A stretch of 64,000 bases of DNA from Sphingomonas mali NBRC 15500 (GCF_001598415.1 NZ_BCYX01000015.1:50852-114851); one strand, 5' to 3'. Counted from the stretch's first letter, positions 40,898-50,224 are shown. Made by a program: numbers and translations. Notes: a model not told the origin generated them from the letters alone.

Positions 40898-42465
40898 GCT
40901 GCCACCGCCACTGTCGCGTTGGGGTCGTCATCGGGTCGGGGCTTTGCCCGGACGATGAACGGCAGCAGGACCAGCACCGCGACGCTCATCGTACCCGCCA
41001 TGATGAAGAAGCCGTCATAGCCGATCGCTTTCTGGAACACCCCCGACAGCCCCGCAAGCAGTCTGGGGATCAGAAAGGCAAGCCCGGAAAACAGCGCGTA
41101 TTGCGCCGCCGGATAGCGCGGATTGACCAGCAGCGAGAGGTAGACGACGAACACCGCGCCTTCGAACCCGTGGCCGAACTGGTCGACCGCCATGGCAAGA
41201 TAGAGATCGAGGTCGCCGGTCGTCACCCCCAGGCCGAACAGCGAGAACAACACCGGCCCGCCCGGCGCCTGATGCGCGAGCCACGCGAATATCCAGTTGC
41301 TGAGCGCGGACATCACCCCGCCGATCACCAGCGACCAGCCCATCGAGACCCTGGCCGCCAATAGTCCGCCGAGTGTCACCCCGAGCAGGCCGGAGACGAG
41401 CGCGACGACACCATCGGCCGCGCTGATCTGCTTCAATCCATAGCCCAGGAAATTGAACATCGGGTGCGACAGCGTGTTCGCCATCACATCTCCGGTTCGA
41501 TAGATCGAAATGAACAACAGGATCGGGATGACGACGAGGCCATATCGCCACGCCACGTCGACATAGGGCCCGACCGCCAGCGACCGGCGCAACGGCGCGT
41601 GCCAGGGCAGCTTGCGAAGCCACGGCACTGCCGCGCCGAGGACGAGGAACGGCAGCAGCCCGAGCCCGGCTACCCAATATTTCATGACGTCGGGGTTATC
41701 GATTCCGACCGAGCCGATCGCCGACAGCAGCACCCAACCGATCGCGGCGGTCGCAACGGTGATGCCGGCTATCGCCGAGGCACTGACCAGCAAACCGGTC
41801 AGCAAGGCGGCGATCCGGCCGTCGCCGCGACCGCTTTCCGACCGCATCGCCGCCAGTAGCGGAAAAGGCAGGAACGCCAGGACGCCGATGGCCAGATAGG
41901 CGAACGTCCAGTCGGACACCGCGGCGATATAGATCGCGCCGCCGCCGGCGACCACCATCGAGATGCGATAGCCCCATTGGTTGACCGCGACGAGCGGCCC
42001 CTGCTCTTCCGCGGTCGGCGCCAGTTCGACGCGCCATCCGTCGGCTGCGATCTCGAGCGTGCTGGTCCAGAAGGCGAGCAGCACCGCGAACAAGGCGGTC
42101 AGCGGCAGGCTCCTGTCCGACGCGGTGAAGGCCATGCCGACCGTCGACAGGAAGATGCCGAGCTGGGAAACCATGATCCAGCCGCGCCGCCGGCCCCAGA
42201 AGCGGCCGAACCCCGGCATGTCGTATTTGTCGAGCAACGGCGCCCAGGCGAATTTGAACGTCGGCAGCAGCGACACCCAGGCGAAATAACCGATCGTGAC
42301 GATGTCGACATTGTGCCGCGCCAGACGCAGGAACAGCACGGTGTTGAACATGTAGAACGGCAATCCCGCCGAAAAGCCGAGCAACGCATATAGCGCCAGC
42401 CGCCCAAAGCCGGGACGCAGCACCGCGCGCTCCGCCGCACCGGGATCGATCGCTCCGACCGTCAC
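40894..42465 (-). CDS. AmpG-like MFS permease
   Basis: A 523-residue major facilitator protein of the AmpG (muropeptide permease) group with about 14 membrane segments. LLGFSAGLPFYMFNTVLFLRL, then FAWVSLLPTFKFAWAPLLDK and EIAADGWRVELAP, follow the AmpG pattern (AADGWR is close to the family QDIVIDAYR segment). It starts with GTG at 42465, whose bases overlap the stop codon of a 13-codon reading frame (GTGA). It is coupled to a serine hydrolase downstream and divergent from a TonB receptor. It may import a murein fragment or another oligopeptide. Confidence 0.86.
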   Translation of the reverse strand: MTVGAIDPGAAERAVLRPGFGRLALYALLGFSAGLPFYMFNTVLFLRLARHNVDIVTIGYFAWVSLLPTFKFAWAPLLDKYDMPGFGRFWGRRRGWIMVSQLGIFLSTVGMAFTASDRSLPLTALFAVLLAFWTSTLEIAADGWRVELAPTAEEQGPLVAVNQWGYRISMVVAGGGAIYIAAVSDWTFAYLAIGVLAFLPFPLLAAMRSESGRGDGRIAALLTGLLVSASAIAGITVATAAIGWVLLSAIGSVGIDNPDVMKYWVAGLGLLPFLVLGAAVPWLRKLPWHAPLRRSLAVGPYVDVAWRYGLVVIPILLFISIYRTGDVMANTLSHPMFNFLGYGLKQISAADGVVALVSGLLGVTLGGLLAARVSMGWSLVIGGVMSALSNWIFAWLAHQAPGGPVLFSLFGLGVTTGDLDLYLAMAVDQFGHGFEGAVFVVYLSLLVNPRYPAAQYALFSGLAFLIPRLLAGLSGVFQKAIGYDGFFIMAGTMSVAVLVLLPFIVRAKPRPDDDPNATVAVAA

Positions 42466-42503
42466 GCGTGCAGCCCGAACGGGCGGATGTTCAGATGCTG
42501 CAT
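42462..42503 (-). CDS. 13-residue leader peptide coupled to the AmpG-like gene
   Basis: ATG at 42503 opens a 13-codon frame, MQHLNIRPFGLHA, ending in a TGA that overlaps the GTG start of the AmpG-like gene. A strong Shine-Dalgarno sequence (AGAGAGGA, six bases upstream) supports translation, whereas the AmpG GTG itself has none. The peptide probably sets AmpG expression by coupling or attenuation. No tandem regulatory codons are present. A longer reading of the frame upstream lacks any start signal. This may instead be a chance frame, but the RBS and overlap argue for it. Confidence 0.6.
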   Translation of the reverse strand: MQHLNIRPFGLHA

Positions 42504-42722
42504 CGGCAATCCTCTCTCGCGCACTGAGCCACGGTCCGATGTCCGCCGGGCCGGGTCAATGGAATCGGTGTTGCAACCGCGCAACGCTTTGCCCCTTCCA
42601 CACACAAAAAGGGAACCGGTTTCACCGGCTGGCGCAAAAGAAAGGTGGTAAGACTTGTCCATTCTGATGCTTAATGTCGCCAATGAAGCGCCACGGGAAG
42701 GGCGCATCCAAGGGGGCCTATT

Positions 42723-45700
42723 ATGACAGGATCGAACTCGCTTCGTCTCGTGCTGGCGTCGGGGACGGCGCTTGCCGCCTTCATGCTGCCGAGTGGGGCG
42801 CTCGCGCAATCGACCAATGCCGATCAGACCACTGCGCCCGCTTCGACGCCGACGGGAGCAGCGACGCCGGTCTCGGACGATCAGGGCGACCGAGCCGGCA
42901 AGAGCAACGAAATCATCATCACGGGCTCGCGCATCAAGCAGGATCCGAACCGCAGCGCGCTGCCGCTGCAGATCATCACGACCAAGGACCTCAGCCGCGA
43001 GGGTATCAGCAGCCCGGAACAGCTAATCTCGTTCCTCGCCGCCAACGGTAACGGCGCCGACAATCTCGCATCCAATTCAGACGTTGTCAGCGGTGCCGCG
43101 CGCGGCACCAACGGCCTGTCCGCCGCCAATTTGCGTGGCCAGGGCAGCGCGTCGACTCTGATCCTGCTCAACGGCCGCCGCGTCGCCGCGCACGGGTTGC
43201 AGGGGTCGGCGGTCGATGTGAACCAGATCCCGTTCGCCGCGATCGACCGGGTCGAAGTGCTTAAGGACGGCGCCTCGGCAATCTATGGCACCGACGCGAT
43301 CGGCGGTGTGATCAACTTCATCACCAAGACCGATTTCACCGGCATCGACGTCCAGGGCTTCACCGACATCACCGAACAGGGCGACAGCCCGATCTATCGC
43401 CTGTCGGCGACGGTCGGCTGGGGCAAGCTCGACGAGCAGGGCTTCAACGTGATGGGCGCGGTCAGCAAGAGCTGGAACAGCATCTTGCGCGGATCAGATC
43501 GCGACTTCGTCAACGGCAACCAGCCCAATCGCGGCCTGTCGATCGACACGCGGGGCACGCCTTTCGCCACCGCTTTCCCGATCAACCCGACGGCGACCGG
43601 GGTAGGCATCACGCAGGGCGGAACGCTGCTCGGCGGTACTACCCAGTGTAGCACGACGGTGGCAGGCGTCTGTACGGTTCCCAACCCCAATTATCTCGGC
43701 AACGCTCCCGGATTTACCATTCCGGGAACGACCGTTGCGGCGACGGGGGGCGTCAATCCGCTGCGCCTGCCCGGAGGCGCCGGCTGCGACTCTGTCGATG
43801 GCGGGATGAACTACGACTCGGTCTTGTGGGCAAGCCCTAGCTCGGCGCTCGCCTGTTCGTGGGACACCGGCCGCGCAGCGACCTTGCAACAGCCCCTTCA
43901 GACGCTGACCTATTATGGCCGGGCGACGGGGAAGCTTGGTGGACATCAGATCTATCTCGAAGTCACCGGCTCGGACGCCACCTCGCATAAGATCTTCTCG
44001 AACAATCAATACAGCGCCAACAACACGACGATGCCGATCGCCTATCCGCTCAACGCGTTGACGGCACCGACCTATAACGCGGTCTATAACAGCATCGTTT
44101 CGGTGCTACCCGGCGTGGCAGTCAATTATGGCAAGCCGATCACTTTCCGCTGGCGGTGTACCGATTGCGGTCCGCGCGAATATGTCACCAATACCAAGAC
44201 GTTCCGCGCCGCGCTCGGCATCGACGGTCCGATCGCGCCGGGCTGGGATTATCGCGCCGGCGCGTCCTACGCATCGAGCCGGGCAACGTCGATCCTCGGC
44301 AGCGGCTACAGCTATCGCGGCGTCTATGCTAGTTCCGCGGCGGTCGCCTATGCCAAGACCCATGGCGATCCCAACGCGGTATTGGGCGGGCCCGACCCCC
44401 GCGCGCCGACCGCGCCGGGTGCCAGCGCCCCTGGCATCGTCGGGCTGTTCAACAGTGGCATCCTCAATCCCTTTTCGCTGCAGCAGACGCCGCAGGCTCT
44501 CGCCGCGCTCGACGCGGTGTCGGCCAAGGGAGTCAAGCTCTATGGCGGCAAATATGAAGTGCGTCAGTTCGACGCCTCGATCTCGGGCGAGTTGTTCAGT
44601 TTACCAGGGGGCATGGTGAAGATCGCGGCCGGTGTCGATTACCGGCGCGAAAGCTACAGCTTCAACGGATCGTCAGCAGCCGACGTCTCGGCGCCCGACA
44701 TCTTCAACGTCGCCTTCGACAACGTCAACGCGCTGAGCAAGGTCAACCGCGACGTCAAGGCGGCCTATGGCGAAGTCTTGATCCCGGTGTTCAAGTTCCT
44801 GGAACTCTCGGCCGCGGGACGCGTCGACGATTACACCGGCTTCGGCTCGACCTTCAATCCGAAGTTCACCGCCAAGCTGACGCCGGCCGAATGGCTGATG
44901 TTCCGCGGATCGTACAATACCGGCTTCCGCGTGCCCAGCTTCAACCAGATCTTCAACGGCGTTACGCAATCGCCCAACCCGGGCAATACGCTGGTCGATC
45001 CGACGCTCTGCCCGCAGGGAAATACGGCGGGGCCGCAGCCGGCATGTGCTCCGATCACGCCCGATTCGCTCAGCGGCGGCAATTTGAACCTCGGGCCGGA
45101 GACGTCGAAAGAATACAGCTTCGGCGTCGTTTTGCAGCCGACACGGCGCTTCAGCTTCTCGGCCGATTATTGGTCGATCGCAGTGGATAATGTCATCGGC
45201 ACGATCACCATCCCACAATTGCTCGCCAATATCGGTGCGTTCGGCGACCGCGTCGAGCGGACCAACGGCATCATCACCCTGGTCGATCTGCGCACTGGCA
45301 ATTTCGGGTCGCGCCGGACGCGCGGTATCGACTTCTCGGCGCGGGGCAGCGTCGATGCGCTGGGCGGCGCGATCTCGGCCGGGTTCGACGGCACGCTGCT
45401 GCTTGAGAAGAAGGAGAAGCTGTTGCCCAATCTGAAGTACACCGATCTGCTCGGTGTGTTCAGCCTGTCGGGCGATCTTGGTCTCAAGTGGAAGCACAAC
45501 GCCTATATCAGCTACACCAACAACGGGTTCGGCCTGACATTCTCGCAAATCTATCGCGACGGCTATCAGAACCAGCAGTTGCCCGGCAGCGCCGGGCGAC
45601 CCGACTTCAATCCGCGGGTGAAGGCCTATATCATCTACAATGCGTCGGTGTCGCAGAGCTTCAGCAACCATCTGACGCTGACGGCGGGGGTCCGCAACGT

Positions 45701-45827
45701 CTTCAACACCGACCCGCCGTTCGCGATCACCTACGATTCGAACACCGGTTCGGGCAGTTCGTGGGAACCGCGCGTCGCCGACCCGCGCGGCCGCTCGTTC
45801 ACGATGACTGCAGAGGTCAAGTTCTAG
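42723..45827 (+). CDS. TonB-dependent receptor
   Basis: A 1034-residue outer membrane receptor. It has a signal peptide ending in GALAQ, then a TonB-box-like EIIITGSRIKQ, and a plug domain with NLRGQGSASTLILLNGRRV, VEVLKDGASAIYGTDAIGGVIN. The beta-barrel has many aromatic-rich strands and ends in FTMTAEVKF. The NGRR plug signature is common in sphingomonad receptors for oligopeptides and sugars. It is divergent from the AmpG-like permease and hydrolase, so the three may form an uptake path from the outer membrane to the cytoplasm. AAGGGGG precedes the ATG. Confidence 0.93.
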   Translation: MTGSNSLRLVLASGTALAAFMLPSGALAQSTNADQTTAPASTPTGAATPVSDDQGDRAGKSNEIIITGSRIKQDPNRSALPLQIITTKDLSREGISSPEQLISFLAANGNGADNLASNSDVVSGAARGTNGLSAANLRGQGSASTLILLNGRRVAAHGLQGSAVDVNQIPFAAIDRVEVLKDGASAIYGTDAIGGVINFITKTDFTGIDVQGFTDITEQGDSPIYRLSATVGWGKLDEQGFNVMGAVSKSWNSILRGSDRDFVNGNQPNRGLSIDTRGTPFATAFPINPTATGVGITQGGTLLGGTTQCSTTVAGVCTVPNPNYLGNAPGFTIPGTTVAATGGVNPLRLPGGAGCDSVDGGMNYDSVLWASPSSALACSWDTGRAATLQQPLQTLTYYGRATGKLGGHQIYLEVTGSDATSHKIFSNNQYSANNTTMPIAYPLNALTAPTYNAVYNSIVSVLPGVAVNYGKPITFRWRCTDCGPREYVTNTKTFRAALGIDGPIAPGWDYRAGASYASSRATSILGSGYSYRGVYASSAAVAYAKTHGDPNAVLGGPDPRAPTAPGASAPGIVGLFNSGILNPFSLQQTPQALAALDAVSAKGVKLYGGKYEVRQFDASISGELFSLPGGMVKIAAGVDYRRESYSFNGSSAADVSAPDIFNVAFDNVNALSKVNRDVKAAYGEVLIPVFKFLELSAAGRVDDYTGFGSTFNPKFTAKLTPAEWLMFRGSYNTGFRVPSFNQIFNGVTQSPNPGNTLVDPTLCPQGNTAGPQPACAPITPDSLSGGNLNLGPETSKEYSFGVVLQPTRRFSFSADYWSIAVDNVIGTITIPQLLANIGAFGDRVERTNGIITLVDLRTGNFGSRRTRGIDFSARGSVDALGGAISAGFDGTLLLEKKEKLLPNLKYTDLLGVFSLSGDLGLKWKHNAYISYTNNGFGLTFSQIYRDGYQNQQLPGSAGRPDFNPRVKAYIIYNASVSQSFSNHLTLTAGVRNVFNTDPPFAITYDSNTGSGSSWEPRVADPRGRSFTMTAEVKF

Positions 45828-45852
45828 ACCTGCCGACCACGACGAAACCAAG

Positions 45853-45880
45853 GGGGCGCCCGGCAACGGGCGCCCCTTTT
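45853..45880 (+). terminator. Intrinsic terminator after the TonB receptor
   Basis: GGGGCGCCCG and CGGGCGCCCC form a 10-bp stem with a GCAA loop (45853-45876), followed by TTTT and a TC-rich stretch. It is the strongest terminator in the window. Confidence 0.92.
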
Positions 45881-46050
45881 CTATCAGCCTAGCATGCTGA
45901 ATCGGCGACTGAATCGTCAACGACTGTCACGCGATAACACCGAGTCGGAGGGAAAAACTGCGCAAATTGCGCACTTTGCCCTCGGCCCACGTCAACGGTC
46001 GCGCAATGTGGGTGCGCGCAAACCCCTGGCCCATCAGCGAAAAGGTTTGC

Positions 46051-46728
46051 ATGCGACCCACGGCGACATTCTCACCCGGCCCTTCCAGTCCCTGGCCAGC
46101 GCTCGCGCCGGTCGGATTGTTCGTTGTCGTCGCCGCCGTTCTGATCGTCAGACGCGCGCCGCCGCCGGCGATGTGGCTGGCGCCGATCTGCTTCAGTGCC
46201 TTCGCCGCGCTGATCCTGTTGTGGCGGTCCGGAACGCCCGTATTCGTCCAATCGAGCCTATCGATGCTCGTCATCACCGAGCTCATGATGGTCGGTGTGC
46301 GCAGCGACGCGCTGGGGATGCGCCAGGTCGAAGGCAAAGTGTCCACCGCGATCGCCTCCTCCGGCGCAGAGGGGAGCGATCCGAATGCGACCACGCTCGC
46401 GCCGGCATCGCGGGTGTCCATCGCGACGACCTCTACCGACGCTGCACGCGAAGCAGACGACCTGTCGCGCAGGATTCAACGGGATTTGCCCGAGCACCTG
46501 CGCAACAGCGAAATACGAGGCGACTTGAAGGTCGATCGGCTCCGCTCGGATACCAGGTTGGCGCTGTCATGGTCGGTCGGACCGGCCGGTAGTGCGACCT
46601 GGTGCGGATCGACCAGCGTGTTCGCCGCCGACGCCCAAGCCGGAGTCGCACTGCTCGCCGCGGAAGTGGCAAAGCGGCTGTCGCCACCGCCAGGTGCGCG
46701 CGCCGGGTGCGGCAGCCGGCGTACGTAA
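46051..46728 (+). CDS. Hypothetical protein with two membrane segments
   Basis: A 225-residue protein I do not recognise. Two adjacent membrane segments are clear: ALAPVGLFVVVAAVLIV near residue 18 and MWLAPICFSAFAALILLW near residue 40. The rest is a soluble domain with VRSDALGMRQVEGKVSTAIAS in the middle and the cysteine-containing ATWCGSTSVF near the end. I use ATG 46051 because AAAAGG lies six bases upstream; earlier starts would add an unlikely N-terminus. It lies 76 bases before tadE-like and may belong to the same pilus-related group. The upper N-terminal boundary is uncertain. Confidence 0.6.
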   Translation: MRPTATFSPGPSSPWPALAPVGLFVVVAAVLIVRRAPPPAMWLAPICFSAFAALILLWRSGTPVFVQSSLSMLVITELMMVGVRSDALGMRQVEGKVSTAIASSGAEGSDPNATTLAPASRVSIATTSTDAAREADDLSRRIQRDLPEHLRNSEIRGDLKVDRLRSDTRLALSWSVGPAGSATWCGSTSVFAADAQAGVALLAAEVAKRLSPPPGARAGCGSRRT

Positions 46729-46804
46729 AACTGCGTAAGTTGAGCAATCGCATCGCGTCGGGCCCTAGCGGTTTCGGCAATGCCCCACGCCTAACCATGT
46801 GGCC

Positions 46805-47251
46805 ATGACGAGCCCTACCGCCTCCCTGTCTCGCTACCGCAGCGGTTATCGGCGACTTGTTCGCGACGAACGCGGCGCGGCCCTGGTAGAGATGGCGATG
46901 GTCCTGCCCGTGCTGATGCTGCTGATCTTGGGAATCATCGTCTACGGCCAATGGCTTGCCTGTGCGAACGCCCTGCAGCAGAGCGCGAACGAAGGCGCGC
47001 GCGCCAGCCTGTCGGGCCTGTCGTTGGACGAGCGCGCGCTGACCGCGCGCCAGACCGTGGCGGACTCGCTGTCGCATTATGACAGTATCGACCAGCGCAA
47101 GGTGGTGGTCGGCATCCAGGACGACGGCACCACAGTCAACGTCACGGTCAATTACGACATGTCGGATCAGCCGGTGATGAAGCTGCCCTTCGTGCCCATC
47201 CCCGACAAGATCCTCTCGCGCAGCGCCGCCGTGCGGCTGAGCAATTTTTAG
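46805..47251 (+). CDS. TadE-like pilus assembly protein
   Basis: A 148-residue protein of the TadE family (pseudopilin). VRDERGAALVEMAMVLPVLMLLILGIIVYG is the family signature, of which RGAALVEMAMVLPVL is the core (G-x-x-x-VE-x-x-x-x-x-P). The membrane segment is followed by a soluble domain. TadE proteins are cleaved by a prepilin peptidase and assembled with tight-adherence (Tad) pili. Start chosen is ATG 46805; a GTG at 46799 would add two residues. No other Tad machinery genes (tadA, rcpA) lie nearby. Confidence 0.85.
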   Translation: MTSPTASLSRYRSGYRRLVRDERGAALVEMAMVLPVLMLLILGIIVYGQWLACANALQQSANEGARASLSGLSLDERALTARQTVADSLSHYDSIDQRKVVVGIQDDGTTVNVTVNYDMSDQPVMKLPFVPIPDKILSRSAAVRLSNF

Positions 47252-47261
47252 GGAGGTCCGA

Positions 47262-48890
47262 ATGCGCGTCAGACCTTCCCTGTTCGCCTCGACCAGCGGC
47301 AACGTCACGATCCTGTTCGGCGGCGGCCTGCTCGCGTTCCTCGGGGTCGCCTCGCTCGCGGTCGACGCAACCAATCTCTATCTGGCCAAGCGCCATGCTC
47401 AGGGGATCGCCGATGCGGCCGCGTTGGCCGCGGCGGCCAATATCAACGACGCGAGCAACGCCGCGACTGCGGCGCGCAACGCCAATTCGATGCCAGGACT
47501 GTCGATCGTCGGCGTCGAGCCTGGCCAATATGTCGACGATCCGACAATCGCGGCGAGCACGCGCTTCACCGTGGGCGCCGATGGCGCCAACGCCGCACGC
47601 GTCCGTGTCCATGCCGACGTGCCGCTCTATTTCGCCCGGATCTTCGGCAAGCCAACCGTGCCGGTCGAAGCGGTCGGCACCGCCGCCCGGATCGACCTGG
47701 CCGCCTTCTCGATCGGATCACGGCTGGCCGGAGTCAGCGGCGGCCTGCCCAACGCATTGCTGTCGCAGCTCGCCGGCACCGACCTGCAACTCAGTGCGAT
47801 GGATTATCAGGCGCTTGCCGGCGCACAGATCGACATCCTCAAATTCAGCGAGGCGCTACGCTCGCAACTCAACGTACAGGCAGCGACGTTCGGCGACCTG
47901 TTGAACATGCAGGCGACCTTGCCCCAGATTTCGCGCGCAATGGCCGCGTCGGTCACCGACGCCCAGGCATCGTCGGTGCTGAGTGCGATCGCCAACCGGT
48001 TGCCGCGAAGCTCGACCAAATTGTCCTCGCTGATCGACCTTGGTCCGCTTGCAGAGAATACCCAGTCCGACCCGTCGCGACCGATCACCGTCGACGCTTA
48101 CTCCTTGCTGCGCGGCACGCTCGAGCTGGGCGGGCAGCATCAGATCAGTACCGATCTCGGCGCGACCATACCGGGACTCACCTCGACCAAGCTGTGGATC
48201 GCGATCGGTGAGCGGCCGGCAAATTCGCCCTGGCTGCGGGTCACCGCGGCACACGACCTTGAGGTACGCACGGCGCAGACGAGGGTCTATCTGGACACCC
48301 AGGTCGCGCCGCAACTCGGCCTCGCCTCGCTCAGGGTTCCGATCTATGTCGAACTGGCCGCCGCCAGCGCGAAATTGAAGGAAGTGTCCTGCTCCGGGGG
48401 GGCGAACAAGGCGACCGTCAAGCTGACCGTGACGCCTTCGTTAGGCGAAGCCGCGATCGCCGATGTCGACCCGGCCGCGCTGGGCAATTTCCAGGCCGCG
48501 CCCACGCTCAATCGCGTGACGATGCTGCGCACGCCGCTCGCCAGCGTGTCCGGCTTCGCCGACGTCAAGCTGGGCGGCGCCGATCCACAGGATGTGTTCT
48601 TTTCGGCGAGCGACATCGCCAACCACACGGTGAAGCAGGTCAGCACCACAGACCTGCTTCAAGGAGTGGCGTCTTCGCTGATTTCGCGGATCGACCTCAA
48701 TGTAAACGTCCTGGGGCTAGGGCTGGGCGTGGGCACGCTGACGGCATTGGTCGGCCAGGTGCTCAATCTGGCCGCCGCGCCGCTCGATGGCGTGTTCGGC
48801 CAGGTCACGTCGCTACTGGGTGTTCACGTCGGGCAAGCGGACGTGTGGGTGAATGGCGTGCGATGCGGCACGCCGGTGTTGGTCGGCTAG
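47262..48890 (+). CDS. TadG-like protein
   Basis: A 542-residue protein of the TadG family. The N-terminus STSGNVTILFGGGLLAFLGV with VDATNLYLAKRHAQGIADAAALAAA is the typical TadG membrane segment and helix. The remainder is a long alanine-rich extracytoplasmic region with two cysteines (VSCSGG and VRCGTP). TadG proteins are surface or periplasmic parts of Tad pili. It follows the TadE-like gene after 10 bases. Confidence 0.82.
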   Translation: MRVRPSLFASTSGNVTILFGGGLLAFLGVASLAVDATNLYLAKRHAQGIADAAALAAAANINDASNAATAARNANSMPGLSIVGVEPGQYVDDPTIAASTRFTVGADGANAARVRVHADVPLYFARIFGKPTVPVEAVGTAARIDLAAFSIGSRLAGVSGGLPNALLSQLAGTDLQLSAMDYQALAGAQIDILKFSEALRSQLNVQAATFGDLLNMQATLPQISRAMAASVTDAQASSVLSAIANRLPRSSTKLSSLIDLGPLAENTQSDPSRPITVDAYSLLRGTLELGGQHQISTDLGATIPGLTSTKLWIAIGERPANSPWLRVTAAHDLEVRTAQTRVYLDTQVAPQLGLASLRVPIYVELAAASAKLKEVSCSGGANKATVKLTVTPSLGEAAIADVDPAALGNFQAAPTLNRVTMLRTPLASVSGFADVKLGGADPQDVFFSASDIANHTVKQVSTTDLLQGVASSLISRIDLNVNVLGLGLGVGTLTALVGQVLNLAAAPLDGVFGQVTSLLGVHVGQADVWVNGVRCGTPVLVG

Positions 48891-48909
48891 CGACCGGGGT
48901 GGGGAGAAA

Positions 48910-49320
48910 ATGAGTAGATCGAATCTAGTCTTCCGGCGTGCCGATACCTGGCAGCCGCTCAGCTATCGGCTCGAATTGCCAGCCGAAATCCGCGAATTCC
49001 GGTCGTGCCGCCTCGACATAATGCTGCTCGAGCTGTCAGTCGCCGGCTGCGGGCTATGGGCCGGATTCAAGATCCGGGTCGAGCGGCCGATCACCCTGTT
49101 CGTCGAGGGTTTCGCACCGATCAAGGCGAGTACTGCTTGGAGCGACAGCGGTTTCGCCGAATTGATGTTCGACCAGCACCTGCACCTCAGTGTCGTTCAG
49201 CACATGGCCCGGGAATCGGCAGCCTGTTCCCGTCGCGCTACGCCGTTCGGCATGCCGGGCGCCGCGCATGCCGAGTTCGCCACGCTGTCGCAGGAATTGG
49301 GAAAACCGCCGCTGACCTGA
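48910..49320 (+). CDS. PilZ-like domain protein
   Basis: A 136-residue soluble protein. IMLLELSVAGCGLWAGFKI followed by APIKASTAWSDSGFAELMFDQHLH matches the PilZ layout (D/ExS-x-x-G, then a W in the second strand, then G-x-x-F), the domain that binds cyclic di-GMP. The N-terminal arginine motif RxxxR is only partly present (FRRADTWQ). If it binds c-di-GMP it may regulate the neighbouring pilus genes. It lies 19 bases after the TadG-like gene. The call is tentative. Confidence 0.55.
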   Translation: MSRSNLVFRRADTWQPLSYRLELPAEIREFRSCRLDIMLLELSVAGCGLWAGFKIRVERPITLFVEGFAPIKASTAWSDSGFAELMFDQHLHLSVVQHMARESAACSRRATPFGMPGAAHAEFATLSQELGKPPLT

Positions 49321-49363
49321 GCGAGATGCGGCGGGGACCGGTTCGGTGCCGCTCGACCCAAAG

Positions 49364-50224
49364 CTATTTGCGCGTCACCACCATCACTGCGCCTTCGCTT
49401 CCATAGACGCCGCGCAAGTCCTTGATCGCCCCGACCGCCGGGACGGTGGTGCCGTCGTTGCGCAGGAATTCGGTCTCGAACCGCTGGGTGCCGCCGTGGC
49501 TCAGCACGTTTTCGATCACTTCCCGCAGCATCACGCGCTGCCCAACCGGCACGAGGTCGACGACGGAGACATTGGACAGCCGCTCGCGGGGAAGCTGGAG
49601 CAGGTCGCTCATCGCGGTATCGACCTCCTCGATCCGCCCACGCACGTTGAACCAGATATAGCCGATTCCGCCATGCGCCAGGATCGCTTCGATCAGCGCT
49701 TTCTTCGTGTCGGCCAGCCGATAGGCCTTCACATCGTCGGTAATATCGCGCGCGAGCATCACGACGCCCTGGTGCGTCCGGAACGTCTCCATCCGATGCC
49801 AGGTGTCCGTTCCGAACAGCCCCGGCAGTTCGAACGAACAAGGCTCACCCGTGCGCTCGGTCCGATTGCAATAGCTCTCGAACATGGTTTCCTTGAGCGC
49901 CGGGAAGGCATCGAACAAACCGCGCCCGGGAAGCGCCCCTTCCGCCTTGCGCGCCATCGCGTGCGCGGTGCGGTTGGCCATGATGATATTCCGCCCTTCG
50001 TCGACGACGACGAGCAATAATGGCAGCCAGTCGGCGAGTTCCTGGTTGGAAAAGAGCGAGTCATGATCGTCGCTCTTGGTGGCGATAAATTCGTGATAAT
50101 TGGCGATTGGGAGCAGAGCGTGGGTTTCACGCCCGTGATGCGTGACGAATACTGTCCTTCCGGCTTGGCTTAGATGGCCGAATTGGCGTGCAAATTCCGA
50201 CGCTCTGACAAAAATACCCTGCAC
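49364..50224 (-). CDS. Phd/YefM-like N-terminus fused to two PAS domains
   Basis: A 286-residue cytoplasmic protein. Residues 1-50 (VRASEFARQFGHLSQAG, then VFVTHHGRETHALLPIANYHEF) follow the Phd/YefM antitoxin DNA-binding fold (VTRHGRP.AVLVS..DYE.L). Residues about 60-165 (LLLVVVDEGRNIIMANRTA, HRMETFRTHQGVVMLARDIT) and 170-286 (IWFNVRGRIEEVDTAMSDLL, RFETEFLRNDGTTVPAVGAI) look like PAS domains. No toxin gene is adjacent. The GTG start at 50224 has GGGGAGG upstream. Probably a DNA-binding sensor; its ligand and target are unknown. Confidence 0.75.
   Translation of the reverse strand: MQGIFVRASEFARQFGHLSQAGRTVFVTHHGRETHALLPIANYHEFIATKSDDHDSLFSNQELADWLPLLLVVVDEGRNIIMANRTAHAMARKAEGALPGRGLFDAFPALKETMFESYCNRTERTGEPCSFELPGLFGTDTWHRMETFRTHQGVVMLARDITDDVKAYRLADTKKALIEAILAHGGIGYIWFNVRGRIEEVDTAMSDLLQLPRERLSNVSVVDLVPVGQRVMLREVIENVLSHGGTQRFETEFLRNDGTTVPAVGAIKDLRGVYGSEGAVMVVTRK

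Noticed and set aside
42504..42809. Longer version of the AmpG leader frame
   Set aside because: The upstream part has no start signal and looks like random GC-rich coding; only the final 13 codons have a strong ribosome binding site.
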